This document shows, in pieces, positions 32,954-41,408 of a stretch of 64,000 nt of DNA (position 1 is its first letter; each line of letters starts with the position of its first letter). A model generated the notes under the pieces. It was not told where the DNA came from. It saw only the letters and a list, made by a program, of their open reading frames with translations, and did no database searches. The stretch spans positions 2,716,091 through 2,780,090 of the forward strand of contig CATQHB010000002.1 of the NCBI GenBank assembly GCA_958295765.1, in the 5' to 3' direction. The position numbers and the translations under genes were made by a program. This DNA is from an uncultured Dehalococcoidia bacterium. Lineage in GTDB: Bacteria > Chloroflexota > Dehalococcoidia > Lucifugimonadales > UBA3495.

Positions 32954-34147
32954 TTAAATCACCCCCAACTCCCGCAGTTGGCCCAGCGCCCGCCGGTCGT
33001 ACTCCAGGCCGTTGACGTAGATTTCCCGGTTGTGCTGGCCCAGGGTGGGGGCCGGCGCGGTCAGGCGGTAGGGCGTTTCGCTCAGCTTGAACAGTTCGGC
33101 GGGGACGCGCAGCTTGCCGATGACCGGATGCTCAATTTCCCGGTAGAAGTTGCGGGATTCCAATTGGGGACACTCGGCCAGTTCCAGGGGCGTCTGCACC
33201 AGGCCGAAAAGCATCCGGGCCTCGGCGGCCTTGGGGAAAAGCTCCCACTTGTCCCGTTCCTTAATCGAGTCCACCACAATGCGGTCCAGCTCCGCCCCGT
33301 TCTCGGCCCGCTGGGCCCGGTCGGCGAACCGGGGTTCCAGCATCTCCGGGCATTGGAAAAACTCGGCCAGGTCATCCCAGGACGCCCCGCCGCCGGTCTG
33401 AACGATAATCCACCCGTCCCGGCAGGGCATCGGGTGGCCGAACATACTCCCGCTGGCCCGCCGCCGGGTCTGGGTGCCGCCCATAAAGGGATAGATGGTC
33501 TGGGTCGCCATCATCGTCGAGGCCACGCACTCGGTAATGGAAACGTCGATATGCTCGCCAACGCCGGTGAACTCCTGGTTGAACAGGGACATAGTGGTAG
33601 CCGCCGCCGCAAAGAGGCCGCCCTCATACTGGGCCTGGAACCCGCCGTGCTTCAGCGGCTCTTTGCCCTGCACCCCGCTGATGCTCATTATCATACCCAT
33701 AGCGTAGTTGACGATTTCCTCGCCCCGGTACTGGCTGTAAGGCCCTTCCTGGCCGAATGGAGTTATGGAGGTCATAGTCAGGGCGGGATTGATTGCCTGC
33801 AAGTCGGCGTAGCCCAGGCCCAGGCCGGCCAGGTAGCCGGGGCGGTAACTCTCTACGACAACGTCCACGTGGCGAATCAGCCGTTTCAGGATGTTCTGGC
33901 CGGTAGTCCGGTCCAGGTTCAGGGTAGCGCCCTTCTTATTCAGGTTCAGCACCAGAAAGAACAGGCTCTTTTCCGGATGGGGGTCATCCTCAAAGAAAGG
34001 CCCCAGCCGGCGCAGGGCGGCCCCGCCCGGCGGCTCCAGTTTCAGCACCTCGGCCCCATAGTCGGCCAGCAGGCGGGCGCAAAAGGAACCGGCGATGTCC
34101 TCGCTCAAGTCCAGTACCTTTACCCCATCCAGCGCCCCGTTCAGCAT
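32954..34147 (-). CDS. CaiB/BaiF family CoA transferase, second copy
   Basis: 397 residues. LDGVKVLDLSEDIAGSFCAR, LLADYGAEVLKLEPPGGAAL and NLNKKGATLNLDRTTGQ give the N-terminal family signature; VVVESYRPGYLAGLGLGYAD follows. At the place of the catalytic Asp the sequence reads GGFQAQYEGGLFAAAA, with Gln where Asp is expected, as in a subgroup of the family; activity by the classical mechanism is therefore uncertain. I start at the ATG at 34147 rather than the TTG two codons upstream. The ribosome binding site is weak. It is only distantly related to the copy at 29422. Confidence 0.9.
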   Translation of the reverse strand: MLNGALDGVKVLDLSEDIAGSFCARLLADYGAEVLKLEPPGGAALRRLGPFFEDDPHPEKSLFFLVLNLNKKGATLNLDRTTGQNILKRLIRHVDVVVESYRPGYLAGLGLGYADLQAINPALTMTSITPFGQEGPYSQYRGEEIVNYAMGMIMSISGVQGKEPLKHGGFQAQYEGGLFAAAATTMSLFNQEFTGVGEHIDVSITECVASTMMATQTIYPFMGGTQTRRRASGSMFGHPMPCRDGWIIVQTGGGASWDDLAEFFQCPEMLEPRFADRAQRAENGAELDRIVVDSIKERDKWELFPKAAEARMLFGLVQTPLELAECPQLESRNFYREIEHPVIGKLRVPAELFKLSETPYRLTAPAPTLGQHNREIYVNGLEYDRRALGQLRELGVI

Positions 34148-34275
34148 ATTCAATCCAACCCTTTCCCGTACCGGTTTGTTCTTTTCAAGGATTGGATTTT
34201 AGCGGAATGGCCGGGGTAAGGCAAATGGGGCAGGAGTTAGGCCGGGCTGGTGCAAAGTCGAGTTGCCTTCTCTAT

Positions 34276-34348
34276 CCGCTCATCCTGAGCTTGTCGAAGG
34301 ACGCCCACAAGATAGCGGAATGTGGTTCGACAAGCTCACCATGAGCGG
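34276..34348. repeat. REP-like GAGCTTGTCGAA element
   Basis: CCGCTCATCCTGAGCTTGTC...GACAAGCTCACCATGAGCGG, with perfect inverted TTGTCGAA/TTCGACAA. Together with the following hairpin it fills the divergent gap before the aldolase gene. Confidence 0.85.
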
Positions 34349-34458
34349 ATATTGATATTGGCATTGACCTTGCGCCGGCCGGGGTGAAAAGCCGGGCCGG
34401 GTTGCAAATCCGCCCGGTTGTAAGATAATTGGCAGTAAAGCAGGGCAACCCAAGCAAC

Positions 34459-34553
34459 CGTCGTTCCGGCGAAAGCCGGAATCCAGGAAATCCCCCGGAA
34501 AAGAGCGTGCCGGCTACCGAGAGTTCTGGATTCCGGCTTTCGCCGGAACGACG
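34459..34553. repeat. ~95-bp hairpin repeat, copy 5
   Basis: Perfect arms CGTCGTTCCGGCGAAAGCCG and its complement; orientation as copy 4 (core GGAAATCCCCCGGAAAAGAG). Confidence 0.92.
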
Positions 34554-34629
34554 GGTTTATAGCCGGGATGACGGGTTGATGCTGCGATTACCCTGACAGG
34601 GAACTCACAACGCCGGAAGGAGTTATCTT

Positions 34630-35415
34630 ATGCGAGAAAATCGGGTTAAGAAAGTGATGCGGGAGGGCAAGCTGGCCCTGGGTACTTACGTTACCTTTGC
34701 CGACCCTCAGATTGTGGAGGTTATCGGGTTGGCCGGTTACGATGCCGCCTTTATTGATATGGAGCATACCGACTTTGACCTGCGCCTGGTGGGGGAGATG
34801 ATTCGCGCCGCCGACCTGGCCGGCGTAACCTCAATCATCCGGGTGCCGGACAACGACGAAAAGCTCATCCTGCGCCTCCTGGACGCCGGGGCCGAGGGTA
34901 TCATCATCCCTCACGTGGACGGGCTGGAGGGAGCGAAACGGGCGGTGGACGCGGTGCGCTATGCCCCTCTGGGACACCGGGGCGGCGCGGCCGGCACCCG
35001 GGCCGCGCGCTTTGGCACCATCGGCTGGGACGAGCATTGCCGCCAGTCCAACGCCGAAATCCTGCTGTCGGTGATGACCGAGGATGAGCGGGGCGTGAAC
35101 GACATCGAGGCCATCGCCGCCCTGGAGGGCATCGACCTGGTATCCATCGGCCCCACCGACTTCTCCGAGTATATGGGCATCCGCGACCCGGCCAGCCCGG
35201 AACTGCGGGCCAAGCTCACCGAGTTGGCCGACCGCATCAAGAAAATCGGCAAGGCTAAAATGCAGTTCCCGATGAACCACGCCGCCCTGCCGTTAGGCCC
35301 GCAAGAGCTGACCGAGTTGGGCGTCGGCTACACCCACGTCGCCCCGGCGCCGCCGGCCGTGCTGCTGCGCTCCCTGCGGGAGCGAATGGCGTCGATACGG
35401 GCAGAACTGGGGTAG
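34630..35415 (+). CDS. HpcH/HpaI aldolase/citrate lyase family protein
   Basis: 261 residues, close to the usual length for 2-keto-3-deoxy acid aldolases, which cleave hydroxylated keto acids to pyruvate or a relative with a divalent metal. The catalytic stretch AAFIDMEHTDFD (His in DMEH), the substrate Arg in IIRVPD, IIIPHVD, and RYAPLGHRGG are all in order. Metal ligands fit the Glu in SVMTEDERG and the Asp in SIGPTDFSEY. AAGGAG lies before the ATG. It stands alone, downstream of repeats and convergent with a small hypothetical gene. Confidence 0.92.
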   Translation: MRENRVKKVMREGKLALGTYVTFADPQIVEVIGLAGYDAAFIDMEHTDFDLRLVGEMIRAADLAGVTSIIRVPDNDEKLILRLLDAGAEGIIIPHVDGLEGAKRAVDAVRYAPLGHRGGAAGTRAARFGTIGWDEHCRQSNAEILLSVMTEDERGVNDIEAIAALEGIDLVSIGPTDFSEYMGIRDPASPELRAKLTELADRIKKIGKAKMQFPMNHAALPLGPQELTELGVGYTHVAPAPPAVLLRSLRERMASIRAELG

Positions 35416-35425
35416 GGGGGGTCAG

Positions 35426-35836
35426 CTATCGAGACCGGGCCGGGTAGCCCCGGCCCGTGCAATGCCGGTTGCGCGGGCGGTGGGAGGTTGTGGTTGACAA
35501 CTTGTCGTTGCGAAAATCCGGGAACCGGCCCGGCCGGCGCAAAGTTACTACCGGACGCCGCCCACCGGTTCCTTTCCGGCGGCACCAGACCCGGGGCGCG
35601 GTCAGGAACTTTTCAATCACCCGGCGAAAGGCCGGCTCCTCAGTAACGCCATCCTGAACTTCATAAATGTAGGCCAGCGCTTCCCCGGTCAATTCCCAAT
35701 CATACCTGGCGTTCTTATAAAAATAATCCTCCAGGTAGGGGTATAATTGGTCGCACAACTCCTGCAAACCGGATTCCCGGCGGGCGTATGACTCCAGCAA
35801 AGCGACCAATTCGGGGTTATACTTATACTTAATCAT
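35426..35836 (-). CDS. Hypothetical protein, 136 residues
   Basis: The first ~85 residues look real and helical (NPELVALLESYARRESGLQE, then YPYLEDYFYKNARYDWEL), while the last 50 are Arg/Pro/Gly-rich and may be a run-on into non-coding sequence. GAGGTAGG stands just before the ATG. Its start codon shares the bases of a CATG with the start of the divergent gene at 35835, so the ribosome binding site of each lies inside the other gene. No family recognised. Confidence 0.6.
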   Translation of the reverse strand: MIKYKYNPELVALLESYARRESGLQELCDQLYPYLEDYFYKNARYDWELTGEALAYIYEVQDGVTEEPAFRRVIEKFLTAPRVWCRRKGTGGRRPVVTLRRPGRFPDFRNDKLSTTTSHRPRNRHCTGRGYPARSR

Positions 35837-36164
35837 GGCCTACCTCAACGAAAATAATCTTACCATAAGAATCCCCAAGCGGGAATTGCGGGACATTTTC
35901 AATGCCCTGGAAATTGCTCGCAAGGGGAGAGAGGGTTTTCTTATCCGACGGGTGATTTGGAAGGGCGCCCGCCGGCCAAGGCATTTGTCGCCCGGCTCAA
36001 GGAGTGTAATTTGGGGATATTATATGCCAAATAACGGCTGGCAGTTGGCAGTGGCCCATGTTTATCTGGCGCGTGGCGGTCAACTAATCGGAGAACCCGA
36101 CCCTAAAATGCTCTATATTGATGAGGTCAGGTTCAGTCTGATGGAATCGGACTTTGATGAATAG
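35835..36164 (+). CDS. Hypothetical protein, 109 residues
   Basis: MAYLNENNLTIRIPKRELRD at the start, then FNALEIARKGREGFLIRRV, and a C-terminal part NNGWQLAVAHVYLARGG...KMLYIDEVRFSLMESDFDE. The two halves read like protein, but the middle (ARRPRHLSPGSRSVIWG) is less convincing. There is no ribosome binding site upstream of the shared CATG. It ends six bases before the DUF192 lipoprotein gene, which suggests it is the first gene of a two-gene transcript. No family recognised. Confidence 0.5.
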   Translation: MAYLNENNLTIRIPKRELRDIFNALEIARKGREGFLIRRVIWKGARRPRHLSPGSRSVIWGYYMPNNGWQLAVAHVYLARGGQLIGEPDPKMLYIDEVRFSLMESDFDE

Positions 36165-36170
36165 CGGGAT

Positions 36171-36938
36171 ATGCGTCTTTTAATCTACCTGGCCGTAGCC
36201 GGGGCGTTGATAACAGCCTTGCTGACTGCCTGCGCTCAAACCAACGGTGGCAGCAGTAGGCAGCCTGAACCACTCCCTACGTTGCCGGTGGCGCCGGTGG
36301 TTACGCCCGTGCCGGAACTGCCGGCGGCTACCGAACTGACGCCGCCTACCCCGATTCCTGCCGCAACCGGGTTGCCGGCCGCAACGAAACTGCCGTTGCC
36401 CACTGAGCTGCCTACATTGGCGCCCTTGCCCACCGTTTTCTCTGCGCCGACCGCCCCGGTCTTGCCAACCTTAACGCCTACCGCCACGCCGCCGCCTACG
36501 CCGGCGCCCACTGCTACCCGACCACCTACGCTGGACTCATCTCCACCCCTGGTGGCTATCGGGGAGTTTGCCTGGACGGTGGAGTTGGCCCTTACCCCGC
36601 AGGAGCAGGCCCAGGGCTTGTCCGGGCGGGCGGAACTGCCCCCCGGCGCCGGGATGCTGTTCGTCTATGACACCGAGGGCCGCCGGAGTTTCTGGATGCC
36701 GGATATGCACTTTCCCCTGGATATGGTCTGGATAAACGGCGACTGCCGGGTGGTGGATATTACCCGAGACGCGCCGCCCCAGGCGCCGGGCCAGTCATTG
36801 GATGACCTGCCCCGGTATTCCGTCGATAACGCCCAATACATTCTGGAAATAAATGCCGGGGAGTCCGCTACCTACGGAATCATCCCCGGCGCCCCGGTCA
36901 AGTTCAACGGCAGTCTGTCCGGTGCCCACGGCTGTTGA
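36171..36938 (+). CDS. DUF192 domain lipoprotein
   Basis: 255 residues. MRLLIYLAVAGALITALLTA with lipobox LLTAC gives lipid anchoring outside the membrane. Residues ~35-125 are a long Pro/Thr/Ala linker (PTPIPAATGLPAATKLPLPT and similar). The C-terminal ~115 residues are a DUF192 domain: VELALTPQEQAQGLSGRAEL, MLFVYD, SFWMPDMHFPLDMVWI and INAGESATYGI. The function of DUF192 is unknown; the linker may reach through an outer layer. Start is at the ATG six bases after the preceding stop. Confidence 0.9.
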   Translation: MRLLIYLAVAGALITALLTACAQTNGGSSRQPEPLPTLPVAPVVTPVPELPAATELTPPTPIPAATGLPAATKLPLPTELPTLAPLPTVFSAPTAPVLPTLTPTATPPPTPAPTATRPPTLDSSPPLVAIGEFAWTVELALTPQEQAQGLSGRAELPPGAGMLFVYDTEGRRSFWMPDMHFPLDMVWINGDCRVVDITRDAPPQAPGQSLDDLPRYSVDNAQYILEINAGESATYGIIPGAPVKFNGSLSGAHGC

Positions 36939-36954
36939 GGGTAAATTGGAACAT

Positions 36955-37043
36955 GGATTAACCGGATATACCGGATTTTGCCGGTTTCAGGCAAGGATTC
37001 TTGGCCTTAATCAAACAACAATCCGGCAATATCCGGTTAATCC
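36955..37043. repeat. Imperfect inverted repeat GGATTAACCGGATAT
   Basis: GGATTAACCGGATATACCGG at 36955 and AATCCGGCAATATCCGGTTA (to 37043) as inverted arms, with a 40-base loop. A cognate of the hairpin at 38098; it lies after the DUF192 gene and just before the next promoter. Confidence 0.65.
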
Positions 37044-37058
37044 GGTTAAGTTTCCGCG

Positions 37059-37087
37059 TTGCGCCCGGCGGTCTGCTGGGCTAGAGT
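37059..37087 (+). promoter_or_regulatory. Sigma-70-like promoter of the PfkB kinase gene
   Basis: TTGCGC, 17 bp, TAGAGT, about 60 bp before the start codon. Confidence 0.6.
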
Positions 37088-37149
37088 AGAGGCAATCGCC
37101 ATAGCCGGCAAACGTAGCTGGCAAAAATCAGAGTGAGGGGCTTTGCCTG

Positions 37150-38079
37150 ATGGATATATTGGTTTCCGGCTCCCTGGCTTATGACCGCATTATGGACTTT
37201 CCCGGCCGCTTTTCCGACCACATCATGGCCGACAAGATTCACATGATCAACGTCAGTTTCACCGTCAACGGGCTGAAGGAGAACTTCGGCGGCACCGCCG
37301 GCAACATCGCCTATTGCCTGTCCCGATTGGGCGAAAAACCCCGGATTCTTGCCGCCATCGGCCACGACTATCACCGCTATTTTCAGTGGTTTGAGGAGTG
37401 CGGCCTGGCTACCGACGACATCCGTATTGTTGACGAGGAAGCCACCGCCTCGGCTTTCATCACCACCGACCTGGCCGACAATCAGATTACCGGCTTCAAC
37501 CCCGGCGCAATGAAGCACCAGTCCGGTTTTGACTTTACCCAAGTCCGGCCGGCCCAGTCCATTGCCATCGTCGCCCCCGGCAACTTGGAGGATATGGCCG
37601 AATACACCGCCACCCACCACCTGCTGGGCATCTACACCATCTTTGACCCCGGCCAGTCCCTGCCCGCCTGGTCGGGCGACGCCCTGGCCCACGCCATCAG
37701 CCAGTCGAATATGCTGGTATCCAACGACTACGAACTGGCCCTGATTATCGACAAGACTGGGAAATCCGTCGAGGAGTTGCAGGAGTCGGTGGAGACTATT
37801 GTAACGACCAAGGGGGAGCAGGGGGCGGAGATAGCTACCCGGGTCGGGGTAGTCCCGGTTCCGGCGATTCCCACGGCCAACGTAGTGGATCCCACCGGGG
37901 CCGGCGACGCCTTTCGCGGCGGCTTAATCAAGGGCCTGGTCGAGGGGGCGCCGCTGGAGCGGGCGGTGATGATGGGCACCATTTGCTCCCACTACGCCAT
38001 CCAGTCCGTAGGCACCCAGGAATACACCTTCACCCGCCCGGAGTTAGACGCCAAGCTGTCCCAACACTTCGGCCTCTAA
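37150..38079 (+). CDS. PfkB family carbohydrate/nucleoside kinase
   Basis: 309 residues. The family phosphorylates sugars or nucleosides with ATP. ENFGGTAGNIAYCLSRLGEK is the N-terminal glycine-rich signature and DPTGAGDAFRGGLIKGLVEG the C-terminal signature with the catalytic Asp in GAGD. DILVSGSLAYDRIMDFPGRF at the start resembles adenosine-kinase-like members, as does QITGFNPGAM. The ribosome binding site (GAGGGG) is some distance off. It is a single gene, flanked by inverted repeats. The substrate is not determined; ribokinase, adenosine kinase and sugar kinases are all in the family. Confidence 0.9.
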   Translation: MDILVSGSLAYDRIMDFPGRFSDHIMADKIHMINVSFTVNGLKENFGGTAGNIAYCLSRLGEKPRILAAIGHDYHRYFQWFEECGLATDDIRIVDEEATASAFITTDLADNQITGFNPGAMKHQSGFDFTQVRPAQSIAIVAPGNLEDMAEYTATHHLLGIYTIFDPGQSLPAWSGDALAHAISQSNMLVSNDYELALIIDKTGKSVEELQESVETIVTTKGEQGAEIATRVGVVPVPAIPTANVVDPTGAGDAFRGGLIKGLVEGAPLERAVMMGTICSHYAIQSVGTQEYTFTRPELDAKLSQHFGL

Positions 38080-38097
38080 TTCCAAGAGACGATTCCA

Positions 38098-38161
38098 ACA
38101 TGGATTAACAGGATATACAGGATAATTTGGTCTTAATCCTGTATATCCTGTTAATCCATGT
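38098..38161. repeat. Perfect 26-bp inverted repeat between convergent genes
   Basis: ACATGGATTAACAGGATATA plus CAGGAT at 38098-38123 and its exact complement at 38136-38161, with a 12-base loop. The kinase gene and the hydroxyacid dehydrogenase gene converge on it, so it could terminate both. Related sequences are at 36955 and 39325. Confidence 0.85.
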
Positions 38162-38171
38162 AAATATCCCC

Positions 38172-39257
38172 TCACCAGGTTGGTTTGGGGGTGTTGACCA
38201 CTTCCGGGTTCAGGGTTTGGACTGAGGTATGGCCGCAGTGGCCCAGCACCAGGTCCACCTCGTGGCGCAGGATTTCCAGCATCAGCCGCACCCCGTCGGC
38301 CCCGTTCCAGGCCAGGCCCCAGAACAGGGGACGGCCCACCAGCACCGCCTGCGCGCCCAGGGACAGGGCCTTGATTACGTCGCTGCCCCGCCGGATGCCC
38401 GAGTCCAGGTAGATTTCCGCCCGGCCCTTGACCGCCTCGACGATTTCCGGCAGCATCTCAATGGTGGACAAGGTGCCGTCCAACTGCCTGGCCCCGTGAT
38501 TGGAGACCCACACGCCTTCGACCCCGTGTTCCACCGCCTGGTAAGCGTCCTCGGCGGTGCGGATGCCTTTTAGCACGATAGGCAGAGAAGTTTGCTGCCG
38601 CAGCCAGCCCAGTTCGCCCCAGGTCAGCGGGATGGTGAACGGCGCCTGATAGTAGAGGGCGTCCAGGGTATCGGCCACCAGGCCCAGCCCGGCCTCCTCG
38701 CCGACAAAGTTGCCGGGGTTAAACCCCCGGGGCCGCTCCGACCCGTGCCGGATGCTCCGCTCAATGGGGCTGTTGATGGGCGTATCCACCGTGACGGCGA
38801 TAGCCTTGTAACCGGCCTGCTCCGCCCGCTTGACCAGCATCTCCGAAGTGTCATGGTTCCGGTGATAAAGCTGAAACCAGAGGGGGCCGCTGCTGGCGTC
38901 GGCCACCTCCTCCATACTGTAGTGAGAGCCGGTCGCCAGCACCATCAGGGTTTCGGCGGCGCCGGCGCCCCGGGCCGTCGCCAGTTCCCCCTCCGGGTGG
39001 GCCATCATGTGGCCGCCGGCCGGCGCCACCATCACCGGAAAGCTGATTTTCTCCCCCAGCACCGTGGTGGACAAGTCCCGATGCTCAATGTCCTGAAGGA
39101 ACCGGGGCCGCAGGGTAATCGCTTCCAGGGCCGAGCGGTTCCGCTTTACCGTTACCTCGTCCTGGGCGCCGCCCTCAATGAAAGCCCAGGCATGGGGGCT
39201 GATAAACTTGGCGGCATGGGCTTCCAACTCATACAAATTCAGGGGTTCCAGTCGCAT
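38172..39257 (-). CDS. FMN-dependent alpha-hydroxy acid dehydrogenase/oxidase
   Basis: 361 residues, the usual length for lactate/glycolate oxidase-type TIM barrels, which oxidise alpha-hydroxy acids to keto acids. Signature VSNHGARQLDG contains the catalytic His and the substrate Arg; Gly is replaced by Ala in the usual NHGGRQ. Also seen: LSTTVLGEKISFPVMVAPAG for the FMN-binding start, WFQLYHR, and YLDSGIRRGSDVIKALSLGA with AVLVGRP for phosphate binding. I start at ATG 39257, which has GGAGG upstream; in-frame ATGs further up lack one and lie in the gap. Single gene. Confidence 0.92.
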   Translation of the reverse strand: MRLEPLNLYELEAHAAKFISPHAWAFIEGGAQDEVTVKRNRSALEAITLRPRFLQDIEHRDLSTTVLGEKISFPVMVAPAGGHMMAHPEGELATARGAGAAETLMVLATGSHYSMEEVADASSGPLWFQLYHRNHDTSEMLVKRAEQAGYKAIAVTVDTPINSPIERSIRHGSERPRGFNPGNFVGEEAGLGLVADTLDALYYQAPFTIPLTWGELGWLRQQTSLPIVLKGIRTAEDAYQAVEHGVEGVWVSNHGARQLDGTLSTIEMLPEIVEAVKGRAEIYLDSGIRRGSDVIKALSLGAQAVLVGRPLFWGLAWNGADGVRLMLEILRHEVDLVLGHCGHTSVQTLNPEVVNTPKPTW

Positions 39258-39355
39258 AACAAAAAACCTCCGCATTGCCATATCAAGGCGGGGCAATTAT
39301 ACACCAGACCGGGGAAGTTTTTTACATGGATTAACAGGATGGACCGGATTTAACC

Positions 39356-39450
39356 CGTCGTTCCGGCGAAAGCCGGAATCCAGAACCCTCGGTAGCCGGC
39401 ACGCTCTTTCCCCGAGGATTTCCTGGATTCCGGCTTTCGCCGGAACGACG
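39356..39450. repeat. ~95-bp hairpin repeat, copy 6
   Basis: Arms as in the other copies, orientation as copies 1-3. It is preceded at 39325 by the fragment ACATGGATTAACAGGATGGA of the 38098 hairpin family. Confidence 0.92.
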
Positions 39451-39484
39451 GGTTATGCCGGGTTTATGCTCGGACGGTCGGATT

Positions 39485-39603
39485 GTAGGTGCGGGTTTGT
39501 AACCCGCCCGACGTTCAACGGCAAAGACCGCCCCTTAAACGGTTGTACCATATCTGACCGATTCCTGTGCCTACGCCAGGGCGGGTTACAAACCCGCCCC
39601 TAC
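39485..39603. repeat. MITE-like palindromic element, copy 3
   Basis: GTAGGTGCGGGTTTGTAACC on the left and GGGCGGGTTACAAACCCGCC plus CCTAC on the right. The right flank ends TTGCGAATACC, close to the outer end TTGAGAATACC of the longest copies. Confidence 0.8.
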
Positions 39604-39699
39604 CATATAACCATCCGCCGGAGCCGGGTCGGGTAAGGAAAACCAACACCCGTTGCGAATACCATACTCCACCTTGCCCCATCCACACCCCATCCACCA

Positions 39700-39729
39700 T
39701 TGACTAACCCCGGCCCCTTGCGTTAGGCT
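39700..39729 (+). promoter_or_regulatory. Possible promoter of the hotdog dehydratase genes
   Basis: TTGACT, 18 bp, TAGGCT. The -35 is 5/6, the -10 poor; it lies about 55 bp before the start codon. Confidence 0.45.
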
Positions 39730-39785
39730 GGAGTGGTCTAATTCGGCCCCTGGCAAAGGGATACCGGTATGGAGAGGAAAGGACT

Positions 39786-40337
39786 ATGACTCAGGAAACC
39801 CAATCGGCCCTTACCCCGGAAGTCCGCGCGATGATTGGGGTCTCCGGCGCGGTGGTGGAGGCGTGGGGCGTGGTGGACGCCGAGTACCTGCGCCGCTTTA
39901 CTCAGGCGGTGATGGACCCCGACCCCAGGTATTGGGACGCCGAGTTCGCCCAGTCCACCCAGTACGGCCAGATTATCACCCCGCCCATAATGGTCAGCTA
40001 CCTGGCCTCCCGCATCCGCCCCGACCAGGATGACCCGGTTACCCGCGCCTTTGAGGAAAACCCGGAATCCGACGGCATCGGCTCCATTGAACGCCCCGGC
40101 GAACTGCCCCCGGTGCCGACCAACCTGGTGCGGGTGCTGAACGCCGGCAACGAACTGGAAATATACCAGTATCCCAGCATCGGCGACCGGGTGTTCTTTC
40201 AGAACAAGTATTCCGACATTCGGGAGCGGGTGGGCCGGGACGGCCGGCCCTTCCTGATTATCACTCGGGAGACCACCTACAAGAATCAGAAGGACGAACT
40301 GCTGTGCATCACCCGGGCCTCCACCATTCGGCGTTAG
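39786..40337 (+). CDS. FAS1-like/MaoC N-terminal hotdog dehydratase
   Basis: 183 residues, one hotdog domain of the type found as the N-terminal half of MaoC-like enoyl-CoA hydratases. AEYLRRFTQAVMDPDPRYWD, then YGQIITPPIMVSYL, and GDRVFFQNKYSDIRERVGRD are the family landmarks. GAGAGG precedes the ATG. A second hotdog gene begins about 120 bp downstream, and the two probably form a heterodimeric hydratase or dehydratase that acts on a CoA thioester. No thiolase or acyl-CoA dehydrogenase is nearby to define the pathway. Confidence 0.85.
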   Translation: MTQETQSALTPEVRAMIGVSGAVVEAWGVVDAEYLRRFTQAVMDPDPRYWDAEFAQSTQYGQIITPPIMVSYLASRIRPDQDDPVTRAFEENPESDGIGSIERPGELPPVPTNLVRVLNAGNELEIYQYPSIGDRVFFQNKYSDIRERVGRDGRPFLIITRETTYKNQKDELLCITRASTIRR

Positions 40338-40456
40338 CTTGAAGTTAGCCCGAAGTTAGCCCGGCCTTAACTCCCAACTTCTCCGGGTCTCCCGGTGAAC
40401 CGGCCCGGAAAATCGGCTTGCACCGGGAGACGCAGCGACAAGAGAGGCAAGCGACA

Positions 40457-41017
40457 ATGACCACTCCTTTGGAAGACCTGTTGAAGATGGAACCGGAGGA
40501 AATCCTGGCCCGCAATGAGCGGCCCAAGGCCGATGACCTGCGTAACAAGCAGCAGCTTTACTACGAAGACGTGGCCGAGGGTATGGAACTGCCCAAGTAT
40601 ATCTACAATCCTACGCCGACCCACCTGTTCCGCTGGAGCGCGGCCATCGAAAACTTCCACCGCATCCACTACGATTTGGACTTTGGCCTGAACCACGACA
40701 AGAACCCCAGCATCCTGGTGCATGGTTCCTGGAAACAGAGCGTAGTGCCGCAGTTCCTGAAGGACTGGACGCTGCCCAGGGGCTGGCCCTGGAAGGCCCA
40801 GTTTGAGCACCGGGCGATGCTGGTGCCGGGGGACATCCTGATTATGTGGGGCCGGGTAACCGGCAAGTATGAGAAGGGCCGGATGGGTTTCGTCGAGTTG
40901 GAGATTGGGATGAAGACCCAGGACGGCGTGGAGAGTATGCCCGGCACCGCGACCGTAGTGCTGCCCCTGCGGGACGGCCCGGACATTCCCTATCCCTTCG
41001 TTCCGCCCACCGACTAA
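40457..41017 (+). CDS. MaoC-like hotdog dehydratase, second subunit
   Basis: 186 residues. YYEDVAEGMELPKYIYNPTP is the start of a MaoC-like domain; the active-site region reads FHRIHYDLDFGLNHDKNPSI, with the His and Asp of the hydratase motif (N/HxxHxD), and ILVHGSWKQ follows. I start at ATG 40457 with AGAGAGG ahead rather than a further upstream ATG without one. It forms a pair with the preceding hotdog gene and is followed after about 120 bp by a small protein in the same direction. Confidence 0.85.
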   Translation: MTTPLEDLLKMEPEEILARNERPKADDLRNKQQLYYEDVAEGMELPKYIYNPTPTHLFRWSAAIENFHRIHYDLDFGLNHDKNPSILVHGSWKQSVVPQFLKDWTLPRGWPWKAQFEHRAMLVPGDILIMWGRVTGKYEKGRMGFVELEIGMKTQDGVESMPGTATVVLPLRDGPDIPYPFVPPTD

Positions 41018-41138
41018 CACCGACTAACCAACCCCGGCGCCGCGCCGGGTCGCCGCGCCTACCGGCCGCCGGGATTTTCCGGCGCCGGGAGCTGTAGCGA
41101 CACCGGGATGCGCCGGGAAAATGAGAGGTAAGCCGCCA

Positions 41139-41408
41139 ATGGCTAGATTTATTGCCATTCACAACGTCCCGGGGATAACCGAAGAGGATTTCCGGGGCAA
41201 GCTGGACGCCGTGCGCAAGTGGCGCCCCGACCGGCGCACCACCGTCCTGAAGGTTTACGGCGACCTGGAAACCGGCCGGTTAATCTCCGAGTGCGAGGCG
41301 GTGGAACAGTCCCACTTTGAGGACTGGATTAACCTGGTAGGCTGGCCCGCCGAGTCAATCCACAAGGTAGATATGGTCTGCCAGGTGGGTAATTTCTGGA
41401 AACTGTAG
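41139..41408 (+). CDS. Small protein, possibly ferredoxin-like alpha/beta fold
   Basis: 89 residues. MARFIAIHNVPGITEEDFRG at the start and SECEAVEQSHFEDWINLVGW in the middle suggest a beta-alpha-beta domain like the dimeric alpha/beta barrel or DUF4242-type proteins; I am not certain. GAGAGG lies just upstream of the ATG used; an in-frame ATG at 41121 overlaps that site and is less likely. It is probably the third gene of the hotdog transcript. Function unknown. Confidence 0.7.
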   Translation: MARFIAIHNVPGITEEDFRGKLDAVRKWRPDRRTTVLKVYGDLETGRLISECEAVEQSHFEDWINLVGWPAESIHKVDMVCQVGNFWKL

